Of a stretch of 64,000 nucleotides of DNA, positions 49,866 to 60,404 are shown one piece after another. This DNA is from Trichomonas vaginalis G3 (Eukaryota > Parabasalia > Trichomonadida > Trichomonadidae), in the NCBI RefSeq assembly GCF_026262505.1, contig NC_067205.1, positions 14,880,001 through 14,944,000 of the forward strand, given 5' to 3'. The position numbers and the translations under genes are program-made. Every line of letters begins with the position of its first letter. Within the stretch, counting starts at the first letter, position 1. The notes below the pieces were generated by a model, which did no database searches, was not told where the DNA came from, and worked only from the letters and a program-made list of their open reading frames with translations.

Positions 49866-50290
49866 ATGTTTTGTCATGATTTCATCGTAAATGTTTTGTC
49901 ATGACTTCATCGTAAATGTTTTGTCATGATTTCATCGTAAATGTTTTGTCATGATTTCATCGTAAATGTTTTGTCAAGACTTCTTCGTAAATGTTTTGTC
50001 AAGATTTCATCGTAAATGTTTTGTCAAGACTTCTTCGTAAATGTTTTGTCAAGATTTCATCGTAAATGTTTTGTCAAGATTTCATCGTAAATGTTTTGTC
50101 AAGATTTCATCGTAAATGTTTTGTCAAGACTTCTTCGTAAATGTTTTGTCAAACATGAACGTAAATGTTTTGTCAAGATTTCATCGTAAATGTTTTGTCA
50201 AGACTTCTTCGTAAATGTTTTGTCAAGACTTCTTCGTAAATGTTTTGTCAAGACTTCTTCGTAAATGTTTTGTCAAGACTTCTTCGTCAT
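49866..50290. repeat. 25-bp tandem repeat array, left (CGTAAATGTTTTGTCAAGAC unit)
   Basis: About 16 units of 25 bp: a constant CGTAAATGTTTTGTCA followed by a variable A/T-GA-T/C-TTC-A/T part. One unit is shortened near 50150 (AACATGAACGTAAATG). The first units carry CATGATTTCAT and later ones CAAGACTTCTT. Its inverse occurs at the right end of element 2. There are no unique spacers, so it is a satellite, not CRISPR. Confidence 0.9.
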
Positions 50291-50411
50291 AGGCACGGAG
50301 ATAGGACGGTTATTTTACAAAACTGACAACACTTTGACCGAGTAGTTTTTTGTGCTGAACAAAAAGTGTCATATAAACATCTGTCAAAAACCGTTTTTTA
50401 CTTCACTTAAA

Positions 50412-53400
50412 ATGCCACGTAAGCTACGTAAGAATATACGTAAGAGGAAGGGAGCATTGAAACATCCAATAGTAAAACTGACACCACAACAACAGTTGCA
50501 ACAACAAATGATGAATGACCCCACTATGTTGCAACAAATGTCAAGCAACCCTATGCTTTTAAACCGAGTTATTGGTGCACAGAGTGGAGGTTTAAGAGCG
50601 GCACTTTTAGCGAAAATGGCAGGCTATGGTGGAGCTGCAGACGGAACAGCTTATAACCCTCAAAGTCAAATGAATTTGAGTTCACTCAAAAATCAAATAA
50701 CAGATGTCAAAAAGTCAAACATAGACATACAGAAACAAATAAGTGAAAACGAAAAGAAACTAGAATATGACAGACACACAAAGAAACTCAATGAGTTAAA
50801 CGTAGAGAAAAAGAAGAAAGAAGAACAACTGAAAGAACTAAGTACAGAGGAATATGCAAAAAAAGTGTCAGAAAAAGCAGCAGAAGTAGCAAAAATGGAA
50901 CAAGATGTTATAAATTTGAAAAACCATACTACTCAATATAAAGTACTGAAAGATGAAGAAATAAAACAAAAAGCCCTGAAGACATATATGGATAGCGATG
51001 AGTATAAAAAAGAAGTTGAAGCAAATGTAAAGGCAGAAAAACTTTTACAGTTGCAAAACCAAACCGTACAGTATGAAAACTTAGCACAAGAAAGTAAAAA
51101 TAACGACGCAGCCATGCAAAAGGCAATGAAAAGCGCAGAAATATAAAAGCTAATAATGACTGGTTAGATGCCCAAGCCAACGCCAAAGCAGCCCAACTTA
51201 TAGGGTCAATAAGGAAAAAATACAAGCGGATGAAGACAGTTCAAATGAAGCTTTAATGAATGCTGACTTAAGAACGCCTTCGAAGCTCTTCATAGTAAGG
51301 TGAAACAAGTGAACGACTTCTCATCTGGAAAGAAACTGAAGTCTGAAGGTTTCGACAACGAGTTAAGAGAAGTAGACAAAATATGACGAAAAATAACAGA
51401 TGCAGCAACGAGACAGGCAGTTCAAAGTGCCTATGACGCCGTTAGAGCAACTGTTGTGGAAAGTCAAGAAAAAGAGTTACAACAGACCAAAACAGACCTA
51501 GTAAATGCTTTCTTAAGAACGAAAAGTCAGGTAGGACATTATGCTGCAGATGGAACATATGTGCCAGCTGGTGGAACTTATATACCACCAAACCCTCCAG
51601 AGAAGCACCTGCACCAGGACTACCTAAAACATTTACATCGTCACATGGACACAGACACAGGCATGCACCAAAACCAGCACCACAACCAACAGTTAAAACA
51701 CTGCACCACAACCAACAGTTCAAAACACCGCACCACAACCAACAGTTCAAAACACTGCACCACAACCAACAGTTCAAAACACTGCACAGCAACAACCACA
51801 AACAGAGCAAGGACATAAAAGAAGTAGAGAACAAGGAAACCAAGAATTCTTAAAAATGCTTAAGGAAGACTATGGTTACCCAGATACTCTTGACTTTAGT
51901 GACAGATATAAAGAAGCTATTAGAAAGTTCAAGGAAGGAAATACTGACCCGAACCTATTTAGCTTATGGTTCAGCACCAAATGGGATATAATTTCAAACC
52001 TGGAAAATACAAGCTCGCTAAGGGATATGATTTAATAGCATATCATCCAAATGACATGACTGAATTTACTCCAAGATATTTGGTGTCAGAGCTAAACGAT
52101 AATTCAACTCTCTTCATGAAAGCGTAAAAAATAGAGACGGAACGAAAGAAGAAAGGTTTATGAGTCCGGAATGACTTAGATAGGGAACTTTTTAAAAACG
52201 GTCTCGGAATATATGAAATGCCAGCAGATGAGGTACAAGAAACTCCACAGGAAGAAGTTCAGATACAACCAGACATGGAAGAAATATAGTTCAGCAACAA
52301 CAGCTAGAAGAGCCAGAAGGAAACGAACAAGTCCCTCCTTTGGAAACTAACTTCACAGAACTAGATGAAGATTTGGAACAGCCGAAAAAATCTTGACCCT
52401 CAACAAGAGAGAATATGCGGAGAATATGGAATCTTTCCAAGAGTCTAAGAAAATTCGGCTGACATAGTAGAAGAATATCGAAAAATGTTCGCCGACATAC
52501 AAAAGACTCCAACATCAGATGAAAATATTCAGCATAGAATGGAAGAACTGAAAGAAAATGTACGCAAATACAACAATCCTTTTTACTTACGAGCATATAA
52601 CGTTCAATCTTTGGATGAACTCGGTGAAAATAAAAGGTTAAATTTCAACAAAACATATAGAAATGAAACATTGTTTAAAGTTCATTCAGAACCTAGCCAA
52701 TATGGAAACAAACCTACTTTTGTTTCTGCAGACGATGGAAACTACAATGAGATGGGGTCATAAAGCTAATCCGGATAGGTGTTCATAAACTTACAACCAC
52801 AATTCAAGAAGTTGTAGACGCAATGGAAGTGAATGGTGAACCAGATGTAGCTGGTATTTTCAGCGCGGCTTTAATGCCATTGAAAGATATGAAAGATGCA
52901 GATATTTTGAACCAGTATGAAATGAACATGGCTGATGGAATATAACACCTGACGTCTAGAACATTTATCTCAAAGAACTACACAGAACCATAGAGATGGT
53001 ATATTTGGTGAAGAGTTTAGAAAGAAAGTTAGGGAGAGAGAAGGAAGAGAACCTATTGTACATGACCTTGCAAACGAAAGTTTACAAAATGTCATAAAAA
53101 CTTACTTTGCAGACAATGAACCGAGAAGGGATGAATATTTAAGAAAACTCAAATGGACAGTACCAAATGAAATGTTAGTATTGAAAACATGTTCCTTGAC
53201 AAAATAAAACCAACTACAGAAATAAATGACGCAAGACTGAAACATTGGGTAAAAGCTTTCCCATTCACAAAAGATATTGTTGGTAACATGGAAAGAAAAC
53301 CAGAATGGCTACAAAAACATATATTTGGAAACGAGCTTATTCCATATGGACAAGCTCTGTTTGAAGAGCTTGAACCGGAAACTCAGGAAAGAGTCATGCA

Positions 53401-53605
53401 AACAATACGCGAAGACTCAAATACAAACTATGACAAAATCTTTCTAGGATATAGGTTACCTGAGTTGGGCGACCAGAGCCCAAAGGCAAAAAGGACATGG
53501 GAAATTTACAACATACTAGGTGAACATGAGGCAAAGATGCAACAACTTGAAGCAGAGGGCAAGTTACCAAAAGCGACACCAAAGAAGAAGAGTAGAACAA
53601 AGTAA
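50412..53605 (+). pseudogene. Long coiled-coil / Gln-rich virion-type protein, many frameshifts
   Basis: The gene starts at ATG 50412 (MPRKLRKNIRKRKGALKHPI, basic). A Gln/Met-rich part and a long coiled coil follow (EKKLEYDRHTKKLNELNVEK), to a stop at 51144. Coding-like sequence then continues in shifting frames. It includes a Pro/Gln repeat encoded by a 27-bp unit (PQPTVQNTA, 51670-51790), MFADIQKTPTSDENIQHRM (52485-52763) and MFLDKIKPTTEINDARLKHW to PKATPKKKSRTK (53189-53605). I count at least eight breaks. The original product would be about 1,000 residues. Its place just before the capsid gene suggests a structural or scaffolding protein. No domain recognised. Confidence 0.6.
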
Positions 53606-53672
53606 AGCTTGGTCCGAGTGGGTTCTATTATGATATATAAATCCAACTATTCTATATTTTTACCCATATGAA

Positions 53673-55272
53673 ATGTACGCCGCTCAGAATATAACGCCAA
53701 CAGTTTTGGATGCCATGAACGGAAATGTTTCCGAATGGTATAACGAATGCGACAATGCCATTAGAAGGTCAGAAATAGTTCCTGGAACTTACGAATATAC
53801 AACTGCTGTTTCTTATGGAAACGTAGGTGAGTTTGGAGAAGGTTCTTCAACAACAGTAGATATTGCTTGCGACAGGTTTCATATTATTTATTGACAACTC
53901 ATTCTTATACGTGGAACAAGACATTGAAATAAAACCTTCTGCCAAGTTGTCTGACAAGAAAGGTTGCAATGGAATTTTCTATGTCGGATACCAATATGCT
54001 CCAGAAGTTTTCATGGGATATAAGATATATTCTAACTCTGACTTAGTTCAAACAGTAACATGGGCAAACTATGAATGGTTCGCTTTGAGAAACTCAGTAC
54101 AACCACAAGCTAGAGAACAAACAGACCAGTATGCAAATATTGAGAAAATAAGAAGACTTGACCCTAACGTTCCAGGAGTTTATGTTAACCTTTCTGGTTC
54201 AGATGGAACTGCTGCCACTAAAGTAAAACTGAAACTTAGAGTTCCTTTGTCATCTTTCCTCATCTTCAGGTTTTTAAGATACTTGCCAAACTGGGCAGGA
54301 AAAATTTCTATTGAACTTACTCCAAGCAAAAATAACTTAGTCATTGCACCAACACAAGACCCATTCAGCATTACTGTAGCTGGAACTGGTGGAGCCAAGT
54401 TCTGTGACTTTTGCAAAGACAAAGTTGACTTAGACTTTGGTTTCTCAAACTTCAACAATGAAGTAAACTATTATTTCAATGCTGCTGGAACTGCTTGGGA
54501 CCCAGTTAAGTTCACATGCGAAAAATTTGAATGCAAGAGAATAGAAAGCAGACTTGCAGTCTATATGTTGGACCCAGATATTTCAAATGCTTTAGCTGCC
54601 AAATATATTGCAGTTCCACTTATGTTCCCTATACACCAAATATCTGTCAAAGACTTTGCAGGTGAAGTTGGAAACCAAAGTGCTGACCCAGGTGCAAGAA
54701 CAGATATTGCTTTAACAACTGCAATGAAACATGCAGATACTATGTTTGTACTGTTCAGACGAACTATAAATGACTATTCTTGTTTACAACCCCGGTATTA
54801 AATATCATATAAACATAGATGGCAAATATTATCCAAGAGAAGAATATTCTACAGTTGAGGATATGAGGTCATACAACTTGACATTAGATGCTATGAACTT
54901 TAACAACAACTTCACAACAACCATTAACCCTGAAATGCAAAGTTCTATTATGCCATATGTGAAAGTATGGACTCATACAGGAGGTCAAAAAACTCAATAT
55001 ACAAATGGAGACCGTTCAAACTTTTGGCTTGGCATTCCATTTGCTGACTCAGAAACTTTATGGGTGGTATTTCAACTGTTGGTACAGTTCAAATACAATA
55101 TACTGGTGACAGAGACGGTCCAGATGAACTGAGAGCAAAGAAGTTTACAAAACCAATAGCACTTTTCACGGAAGATGCTCTTTTGAAGATTCGTTCGATG
55201 AAACCTGCTGGGGCTCCTCAGATTGGCATAACGACAGCTTCCATCGAGCAGATTTTGGCAGCAGGTCAGTAA
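53673..55272 (+). pseudogene. Major capsid protein of element 2, frameshifted
   Basis: Starts MYAAQNITPTVLDAMNGNVS (53673, first frame to about 53870). It continues in a second frame (53863-54801, including FIDNSFLYVEQDIEIKPSAK and LIFRFLRYLPNWAGKISIEL), then a third (54770-55075, KYHINIDGKYYPREEYSTVE) and returns to the second frame for the end (TVGTVQIQYTGDRDGPDELR ... SIEQILAAGQ). Total length is about 530 residues, as for the element 1 capsid protein. Beta-rich composition and gene order support a double jelly-roll capsid protein, but direct similarity to the element 1 copy is weak by eye. Three frameshifts make this copy non-functional. Confidence 0.65.
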
Positions 55273-55584
55273 GTTGTTCTTGAACTGACTTCTCTCCGTC
55301 AAATATTGACAGTACGCCAGTTTTGACATAATATTGTAAGATAAACTTACCTTTAGAAATATCTGTAAGTTTTGTTGTTATATTTTTGTCAACGTCAAGA
55401 ACTTTCACCATCTCGGTTATACCAACTTTCTTTGCTTTATGGAAATATTTTGGTTCAGCAAATATGCTATTCTATAACATTTTCCATTGTTTGTGTAAAG
55501 AACTATCTGTCAATGTATTTGTATTGTTTTGTGAGTATAAACTTTGTTCTGCTTCAATTCGAAGAGATACTCGAATACGTCCAT
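55166..55584 (-). pseudogene. Small element 2 protein, broken, convergent with the capsid gene
   Basis: ATG 55584 begins MDVFEYLFELKQNKVYTHKT. After a frameshift, a TAG and a further open stretch it continues as FAEPKYFHKAKKVGITEMVK, VLDVDKNITTKLTDISKGKF and QYYVKTGVLSIFDGEKSVQE. The present frame ends at 55166 inside the capsid gene. A neighbouring frame would stop at the capsid gene's own end, which is the more likely original limit. It is divergent from 55603 with an 18-bp gap. Unknown family. Confidence 0.5.
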
Positions 55585-55602
55585 CTTTTTATTCTAAGTA
55601 AA

Positions 55603-56182
55603 ATGTCATTTCCGAAAAATAGAAGCGTAAGTGTTTCAAAAGGTTTAATGGCGGTGGCAGATGTGAAGTTAAATTCACCAACTCAAACAAACAGTCAAAG
55701 TGTTGTTGTCAATGTCAAAGACAGAGATGTTGAAGTGGGAAACCATACGAGGACGAAGATGGTATAACAATTGTTCCTGTAAAAGAACAACCAACATATC
55801 CTGAAGTTAGCAGAGACTTAAGTTCTGTTGCAGATATTCGAAACGACTACCAACAACTGAAAGACAAACTTCAAACTCAGGAGAAGATTTGTCAAGCTTT
55901 AAGTATAATGTTAAACTTGGTCGAACACAACCTGTAAAAGTGAACTCATATGTCATTGCACCTCATGAAGTCTTGAAAGAACTATTGAAACTTTTGACAG
56001 AGGCAGACGATATAAACATCAAAGAAATAGAACCCGACATTGTTGCTGTGGTGTTTTCATATAATGTCATTGACAAGATATACGTTATGAAAGGAGGTGA
56101 AACGTTGAACTTAAAGTATAGTTTCCCAGACGTTATAAAAATATTTGACGACCACAACATTTCATTAAAATTTATTTGCTAA
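55603..56182 (+). pseudogene. Hypothetical element 2 protein, two frameshifts
   Basis: ATG 55603 (MSFPKNRSVSVSKGLMAVAD) ends prematurely at 55765. Coding sequence continues as EDGITIVPVKEQPTYPEVSR and LSSVADIRNDYQQLKDKLQT, then shifts again near 55870 into SSFKYNVKLGRTQPVKVNSY and YVMKGGETLNLKYSFPDVIK, ending at the TAA at 56180. It would be about 190 residues, with a coiled coil in the middle and an alpha/beta C-terminal domain. It is followed after 6 bp by the next ORF. No family recognised. Confidence 0.5.
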
Positions 56183-56188
56183 GTAAAA

Positions 56189-56419
56189 ATGTCAAAACTT
56201 CTTGAAAGATGTTTGAAGAAAAATAATATAGACTTTATTTCATGTAAAGGACTTTACACACTTTTGAACGATATGAAAGACCCTGTTTTGTTTGTTCGTG
56301 TAGACAAAGGAAAGTTCTATGTCTTTACAAAATATTTGAACTTCTTAGACAGAGAACTTCAAGAAACGCCATGTGAAAGTTTAGATGAAGTTCTTCTCCA
56401 CTTTCAGAAAAACTTTTAA
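56189..56419 (+). CDS. Hypothetical 76-residue protein of element 2
   Basis: Open from ATG 56189 (MSKLLERCLKKNNIDFISCK) to TAA 56417. It is basic at the N-terminus and ends DEVLLHFQKNF. It resembles in size and pattern the 80-residue protein of element 1 at 19679-19921, which likewise adjoins a penton-like gene. Function unknown. Confidence 0.55.
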   Translation: MSKLLERCLKKNNIDFISCKGLYTLLNDMKDPVLFVRVDKGKFYVFTKYLNFLDRELQETPCESLDEVLLHFQKNF

Positions 56420-56427
56420 ATATATAA

Positions 56428-57218
56428 ATGGCAGAAGATATAATGGTTTATACTATTACGACTAAAAACCCGAGTCATATAATTCTATAACAACAAACTT
56501 ACAAAGTCCTCAAGGACGATATTGTAAACTAACCTTAAACACAATGACGACTAAAGCCTGTTTTGCTCTTTTGACACCAGAAGACTTTATTGTTGTGAAT
56601 GGTAAAAAATACTCCTTTGAAGATACTTACTCAGATATACCACAACAGGTTTTGTTGACTTATTTAATACTTTAAGTACGGGTGTAACATGTGCTGCAAC
56701 TAGAGCAGGTTTCATTATGTTTGGATGTCCGACTGAGTTTACTATAAACAATATGAGCTATAATACAAAACTATTTCTGGTTTTTACTACCAACAGTTTC
56801 CTATAACAGGAAAAGGTGTCATACAAGGAATGTCTGTTCCATTGACTTTAAGTACAAACCATTTATATATTTTTCAAACTTAGTTCAAAGTGTTATTCGA
56901 ATGTCGACAGAAACTATTATGACCAAAAGATACTTATGCGTATAAACAAACTTTCTCTGCTGGTTTGCCTATTGTTCATTCGAATGCAGAATTTTCAACC
57001 TTAGTGAACTCAAACACTTTGGCAAGTAAACGTTGACATTAGTTGACGCAAACTTTGTTCCTGTAAAACTTTTATGTCCTATGTATTTGTCAATGACGGC
57101 AGAAAGTTTCGAATTGGAAGATGCAACTGGTGAAAGTATTGTATTACAAGAACAACTTCAACAACAAATAGCTCAAGAACAACAAATGCAACAAATGGAA
57201 CAACAAAGTCAAGAATAA
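56428..57218 (+). pseudogene. Penton-like minor capsid protein of element 2, broken
   Basis: ATG 56428 (MAEDIMVYTITTKNPSHI) stops after 20 codons. The frame shifts to ITTNLQSPQGRYCKLTLNTM ... KKYSFEDTYSDIPQQVLLTY. Further shifted pieces follow, ending with 57033-57218 (LVDANFVPVKLLCPMYLSMT, then a Gln-rich tail QEQQMQQMEQQSQE). The LVDxxxxPVxLxxP line matches QFRLVDFQGEPVELKAPVRM in element 1. It would be about 260 residues, the same as the element 1 penton candidate. At least four lesions. Confidence 0.55.
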
Positions 57219-57246
57219 AAAAAATATTTTTTTTATTTTTATAAAA

Positions 57247-57468
57247 ATGTACAGAATAGATGTTTCAGATTTTTATGACTTCCAAGCATTCAGAAATATG
57301 TGTCCATTTCGAGACTATAACAAAGCAGTCGAGAATTTGAAACGTTTAGTCATTTATGTCGACTCTGCCCCAGAATGTTATGTTATGAAAGAATGGGATG
57401 TAGTCTTTAACAAACCAAGAGCAACAATAGTTTCAGAACAAGAATGTAGACAGAAACTAAGAAAATAA
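57247..57468 (+). CDS. Hypothetical 73-residue protein of element 2
   Basis: ATG 57247 (MYRIDVSDFYDFQAFRNMCP) to TAA 57466; open, mixed alpha/beta. Preceded by a T-rich leader ending ATTTTTATAAAA. No family recognised; it sits between the penton and helicase remnants. Confidence 0.5.
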   Translation: MYRIDVSDFYDFQAFRNMCPFRDYNKAVENLKRLVIYVDSAPECYVMKEWDVVFNKPRATIVSEQECRQKLRK

Positions 57469-57485
57469 AAGTCGTACAAGTTGGC

Positions 57486-58468
57486 ATGAAGATGTTAGAT
57501 GCTTGGGATATCTTATTGTCAAAGTTAGAAGATTTTTCAGTTCGAGTATAAAGTTCTATACACCTTCTCCAAACTTCTTTCTATCTTCACTGGATATAAA
57601 TACGAACAAGTAGAATGGAAAGAAAATATTATAGAAGCTTGGTTAGACATGTCAAAGAAATTATATGCAATGGAAACGAAGAGTCTATGAGTATATCTTA
57701 TGTTGGTTTGCAACATCTTACAACATCCAAGTGCTAAAAATGAAACTGCTCTCATTATAATTGGAAAACAAGAACTGGTAAGAATACATTCTTTACAGAT
57801 ATTTGTGCAAACTGTTAGAAGGTTATTCGAATCCGAATATGACAAACTTAGAAAACATCTGTGGCAAGTTTAACTCCTCAATAGAGAATATGAAACTTAT
57901 AGTTGCAATGAACTTCAAAGTATAGATACAACAAAAGTTTTGAACTCAGATGCTTTGAAGAGTCTTATAACAGACAAAGTTGGCTTGTTGAAAGAAAGTA
58001 TAAAGACTCAAGAGTTTGTGAGAATGTTGCAAACTTCATTATGGTTTCAAACAATACTGTTCGATGAAGTTAGAAAGTTCTGACAGAAGATATGTAGTTG
58101 TCAGAACGTCAGTTCTCATATGCAAGATACAGAATATTTTGACGCTTTGTCAGAATGTTTGACATCTGACTTTTACAACCACTTGTTCTCATATTTTATG
58201 ACATTAGATATTTCAAAGTTCAATCCAAGACAAATTCCACATACCGAAGAGAGACAAACATTTAGAAGCAAACAAGAGTGTATATGAACTGTTCATAGAT
58301 GAAACTGACTTTGTGTCATTAGATGAAAGGTCATTGTACGATTCGTAATAAACAATATTGCAAGAATATGGTTATATGACAGCGTCTAAACGAACATTCT
58401 TGGCAAATGTCAAAAGTCTTTTAGACGTACAGAATGGTGTATATACAAAGAAAAATTTTTATGAGTAA
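57486..58468 (+). pseudogene. D5-like SF3 helicase, multiply frameshifted
   Basis: ATG 57486 (MKMLDAWDILLSKLEDFSVR). Pieces in changing frames give the ordered hallmarks of viral D5-type helicases. These are a strand plus Walker A (ETALIIIGKQ then TGKNTFFTDI at 57740-57805), LLEGYSNPNMTNLENICGKF, NSSIENMKLIV, NELQSIDTTKVLNSDALKSL, ITDKV, then the C-terminal SKFNPRQIPHTEERQTFRSK and a winged-helix-like end (YMTASKRTFLANVKSLLDVQ). In large DNA viruses, virophages and many Polinton-like viruses this ATPase unwinds DNA at the replication fork. No primase domain is visible within the roughly 90 upstream codons. At least six indels or stops make this copy inactive. Confidence 0.72.
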
Positions 58469-58504
58469 ATTTTAAAAAAAATATTTTTTTATCCGATAGA
58501 AAAG

Positions 58505-58925
58505 ATGGCAAAATTCATCTCAGTAAACAAGTACATGTCAGGACTTAAAGAAGAACTAGACCCATTCACATATTTGAATGTTTACTTCTACCATTTTGAA
58601 AAGTCTTCATTCAGCAAAGTTTGGAACATCGAACCAGTTAAGTTTGCTATTGTGGACTAAAAACGGTGCGAAATTTGAAGACTTAGACATAAGGTTGTTA
58701 GCAGTCAAAGAAAGTTTTGACAGAAGGTTTCAAACCTTAAAGAAGGCAAAGCATACAAACTTGTTATACCTTATGAACCAAAGAAGACAGACGACTATGA
58801 ATATTATGAGTCTAAGATAGTTGAAGTTCAAGGTAAATTGGGTAAAAGATTTTAGGTCTAAGCCAGTGTTTACTCCTAAAGAGGAAGAGAACATTGACAT
58901 TGACCAGAAATGTTCTAAAAATAAA
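58505..58925 (+). pseudogene. Hypothetical element 2 protein, broken
   Basis: ATG 58505 (MAKFISVNKYMSGLKEELDP ... FSKVWNIEPVKFAIVD) ends at 58652. Shifted continuation reads NGAKFEDLDIRLLAVKESFD, EGKAYKLVIPYEPKKTDDYE and KDFRSKPVFTPKEEENIDID. It would be about 140 residues, beta-rich then acidic. Its gene-end region converges with the 58935-59390 gene. Unknown family; it lies directly after the helicase remnant, so a replication accessory (for example a ssDNA-binding protein) is possible but not shown. Confidence 0.45.
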
Positions 58926-58934
58926 ATTTTATTT

Positions 58935-59390
58935 TTACATGTCATATCTCCCCTTCTCTGGAACTGGTTCAGGTTCTTTCTTCTCTTCTTCTACTTTCTT
59001 TTCTTTCTTTTCTCTCTTCTTCTTCTTCTCTGGTGGAGTTATGTCAAATTTCTCCGAACCATATTTCTGTAAAAGTTCTTTGTCCTTTAATAGCTCTTCT
59101 ATTCTGTTTTCTATTTCATCTTCAAGAACAGCGCATGTGTCTTCTTTGCATTCTAAGAAGTTTTGTTGGACTTCATCTCTCCAAGAGGCGTCATCTCTGT
59201 CAACAAGTCTGTCATTGACAAACTTAAAGACTTCTCTGCCTAATGTTTTATGGTTCTTGTCATATTCCCAGAAACAGAACTTTAGAACAAATTCCCCTTT
59301 CTTGTTTACACTATGTAAGATTTTATGGTCGACAGATGTTTTGCTGTCGAAAAGCTTGTCTCGAATATAGATAGCGAAATCGCTAGACAT
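58935..59390 (-). CDS. Hypothetical protein with charged C-terminal coiled coil, 151 residues
   Basis: Open from ATG 59390 (MSSDFAIYIRDKLFDSKTSV) to TAA. The N-terminal 90 residues look globular (VLKFCFWEYDKNHKTLGREV). The C-terminal part is Lys/Glu-rich (PEKKKKREKKEKKVEEEKKE). It is divergent from the intact ATPase with a 36-bp gap. Unknown family; one of the few intact genes in the middle of element 2. Confidence 0.65.
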   Translation of the reverse strand: MSSDFAIYIRDKLFDSKTSVDHKILHSVNKKGEFVLKFCFWEYDKNHKTLGREVFKFVNDRLVDRDDASWRDEVQQNFLECKEDTCAVLEDEIENRIEELLKDKELLQKYGSEKFDITPPEKKKKREKKEKKVEEEKKEPEPVPEKGRYDM

Positions 59391-59426
59391 TTTCTAAAAG
59401 ATAAAAATTTTAATTTTTCTAAAAAT
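59391..59426. promoter_or_regulatory. 36-bp divergent promoter (151-residue gene / ATPase)
   Basis: This gap between opposite start codons contains AAAGATAAAAATTTT. GATAAA-type motifs are also found in other short divergent gaps (17661-17676, 32217-32260) and just before other starts. Confidence 0.45.
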
Positions 59427-60302
59427 ATGTTAGAAAAAAAGTTTGCTGACATTGACAAGAAATTTGAGAATGTTTTAAACAAGAACAAGAGGAAGTTAGA
59501 AAATGCTCAGATAAAGCCTATACATGACAAGTTCTTATTTGCTCAGAATGGTATAACAGGTCTAATTGCACCACCTGGGTCGGGTAAGACTTTCACTTAT
59601 CTTAAAATGGCTGCACAACAACAAGAACTAGATGAGAAGAACCCATTCTATGAGTTAGTTGTTATTTGTAGTACTTCTGGTCAATTTGACCAAACCGTCA
59701 ATTCGTTCAAAGATATTATAAAGAAGTCTAAGTTAGTATGTATAAAGGATACTGAGTTGTTAGATTGGATAAAGAAGTACCAAAGAAGAGTTTTGAAGTA
59801 CAACGCTATAAATGAGTATATAAATTCTAAGTTTAAAGACCCAAATGAGGAAATGCAGAGAATATTAGAGAAGAAACACTTCAGAAACAAACAGAAAGAG
59901 ATAGAATACATTTCGAAGAAATTGCAATCTTACGATTGGAAGACTTACCCTCATAGATGTCTTCTTATCTTAGATGACTTTGCTTCTCATCCTTTGCTTA
60001 AGAATAGAGAACAAGATATGTGTCGAATTCTTAAGAAGCTCAGACACTTTAACATTTCAGTCGTAATATGTGTACAGACAGCAAAGAGTTTAAGTAAGGA
60101 TGTAAAGAGAATACTTACTGACATTATACTTTTCCCCGGATTGTCCGAAGACGATTTCATGGAACTTATGAAAGAGTCCATGGCAGGTAAGTTTGACAGA
60201 CATGAACTCTGGGAGAAGTACAAAGTCATACAAGACCCTCATACTTCTTTCAGAATTCATATCTACGCGAACAAAGTTCAAATTGTAAAAAGTCAAGCTT
60301 GA
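59427..60302 (+). CDS. Genome-packaging ATPase (FtsK/HerA type), intact
   Basis: 291 residues from ATG 59427 (MLEKKFADIDKKFENVLNKN); an upstream in-frame codon at 59325 would overlap the divergent gene. Walker A is IAPPGSGKTFTYL (residues 48-60). Walker B is CLLILDDFASHPL (around 190), followed by the sensor-like HFNISVVICVQTAKS and a C-terminal KVIQDPHTSFRIHIYANKVQ. It would translocate DNA into the capsid. It is clearly homologous to the broken ATPase at 17677-18563, sharing the R-K-Y, M(Q/E)RI and HIxxNxxxxK parts. It stays open while capsid genes of the same element are broken. Confidence 0.9.
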   Translation: MLEKKFADIDKKFENVLNKNKRKLENAQIKPIHDKFLFAQNGITGLIAPPGSGKTFTYLKMAAQQQELDEKNPFYELVVICSTSGQFDQTVNSFKDIIKKSKLVCIKDTELLDWIKKYQRRVLKYNAINEYINSKFKDPNEEMQRILEKKHFRNKQKEIEYISKKLQSYDWKTYPHRCLLILDDFASHPLLKNREQDMCRILKKLRHFNISVVICVQTAKSLSKDVKRILTDIILFPGLSEDDFMELMKESMAGKFDRHELWEKYKVIQDPHTSFRIHIYANKVQIVKSQA

Positions 60303-60404
60303 AAAATCTAAGTGTTTAGTCTTAGTAAGTCTGTTGTGGTGCTGGGGCTGTCGGTTCTTCTGGCTTTGGAAGACATTCAGGAAGAGGAACGTCAGTCATC
60401 CGTT

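Noticed and set aside
49866-50290. CRISPR-like array of 25-bp repeats
   Set aside because: Units are directly adjacent with no unique spacers, there are no cas genes, and an inverse array closes the element; it is a terminal satellite of a eukaryotic element.
58821-59370. Plus-strand Ser/Phe-rich ORFs opposite the 151-residue gene
   Set aside because: They are the antisense of Lys/Glu codons and overlap an intact, well-bounded gene with a divergent promoter.
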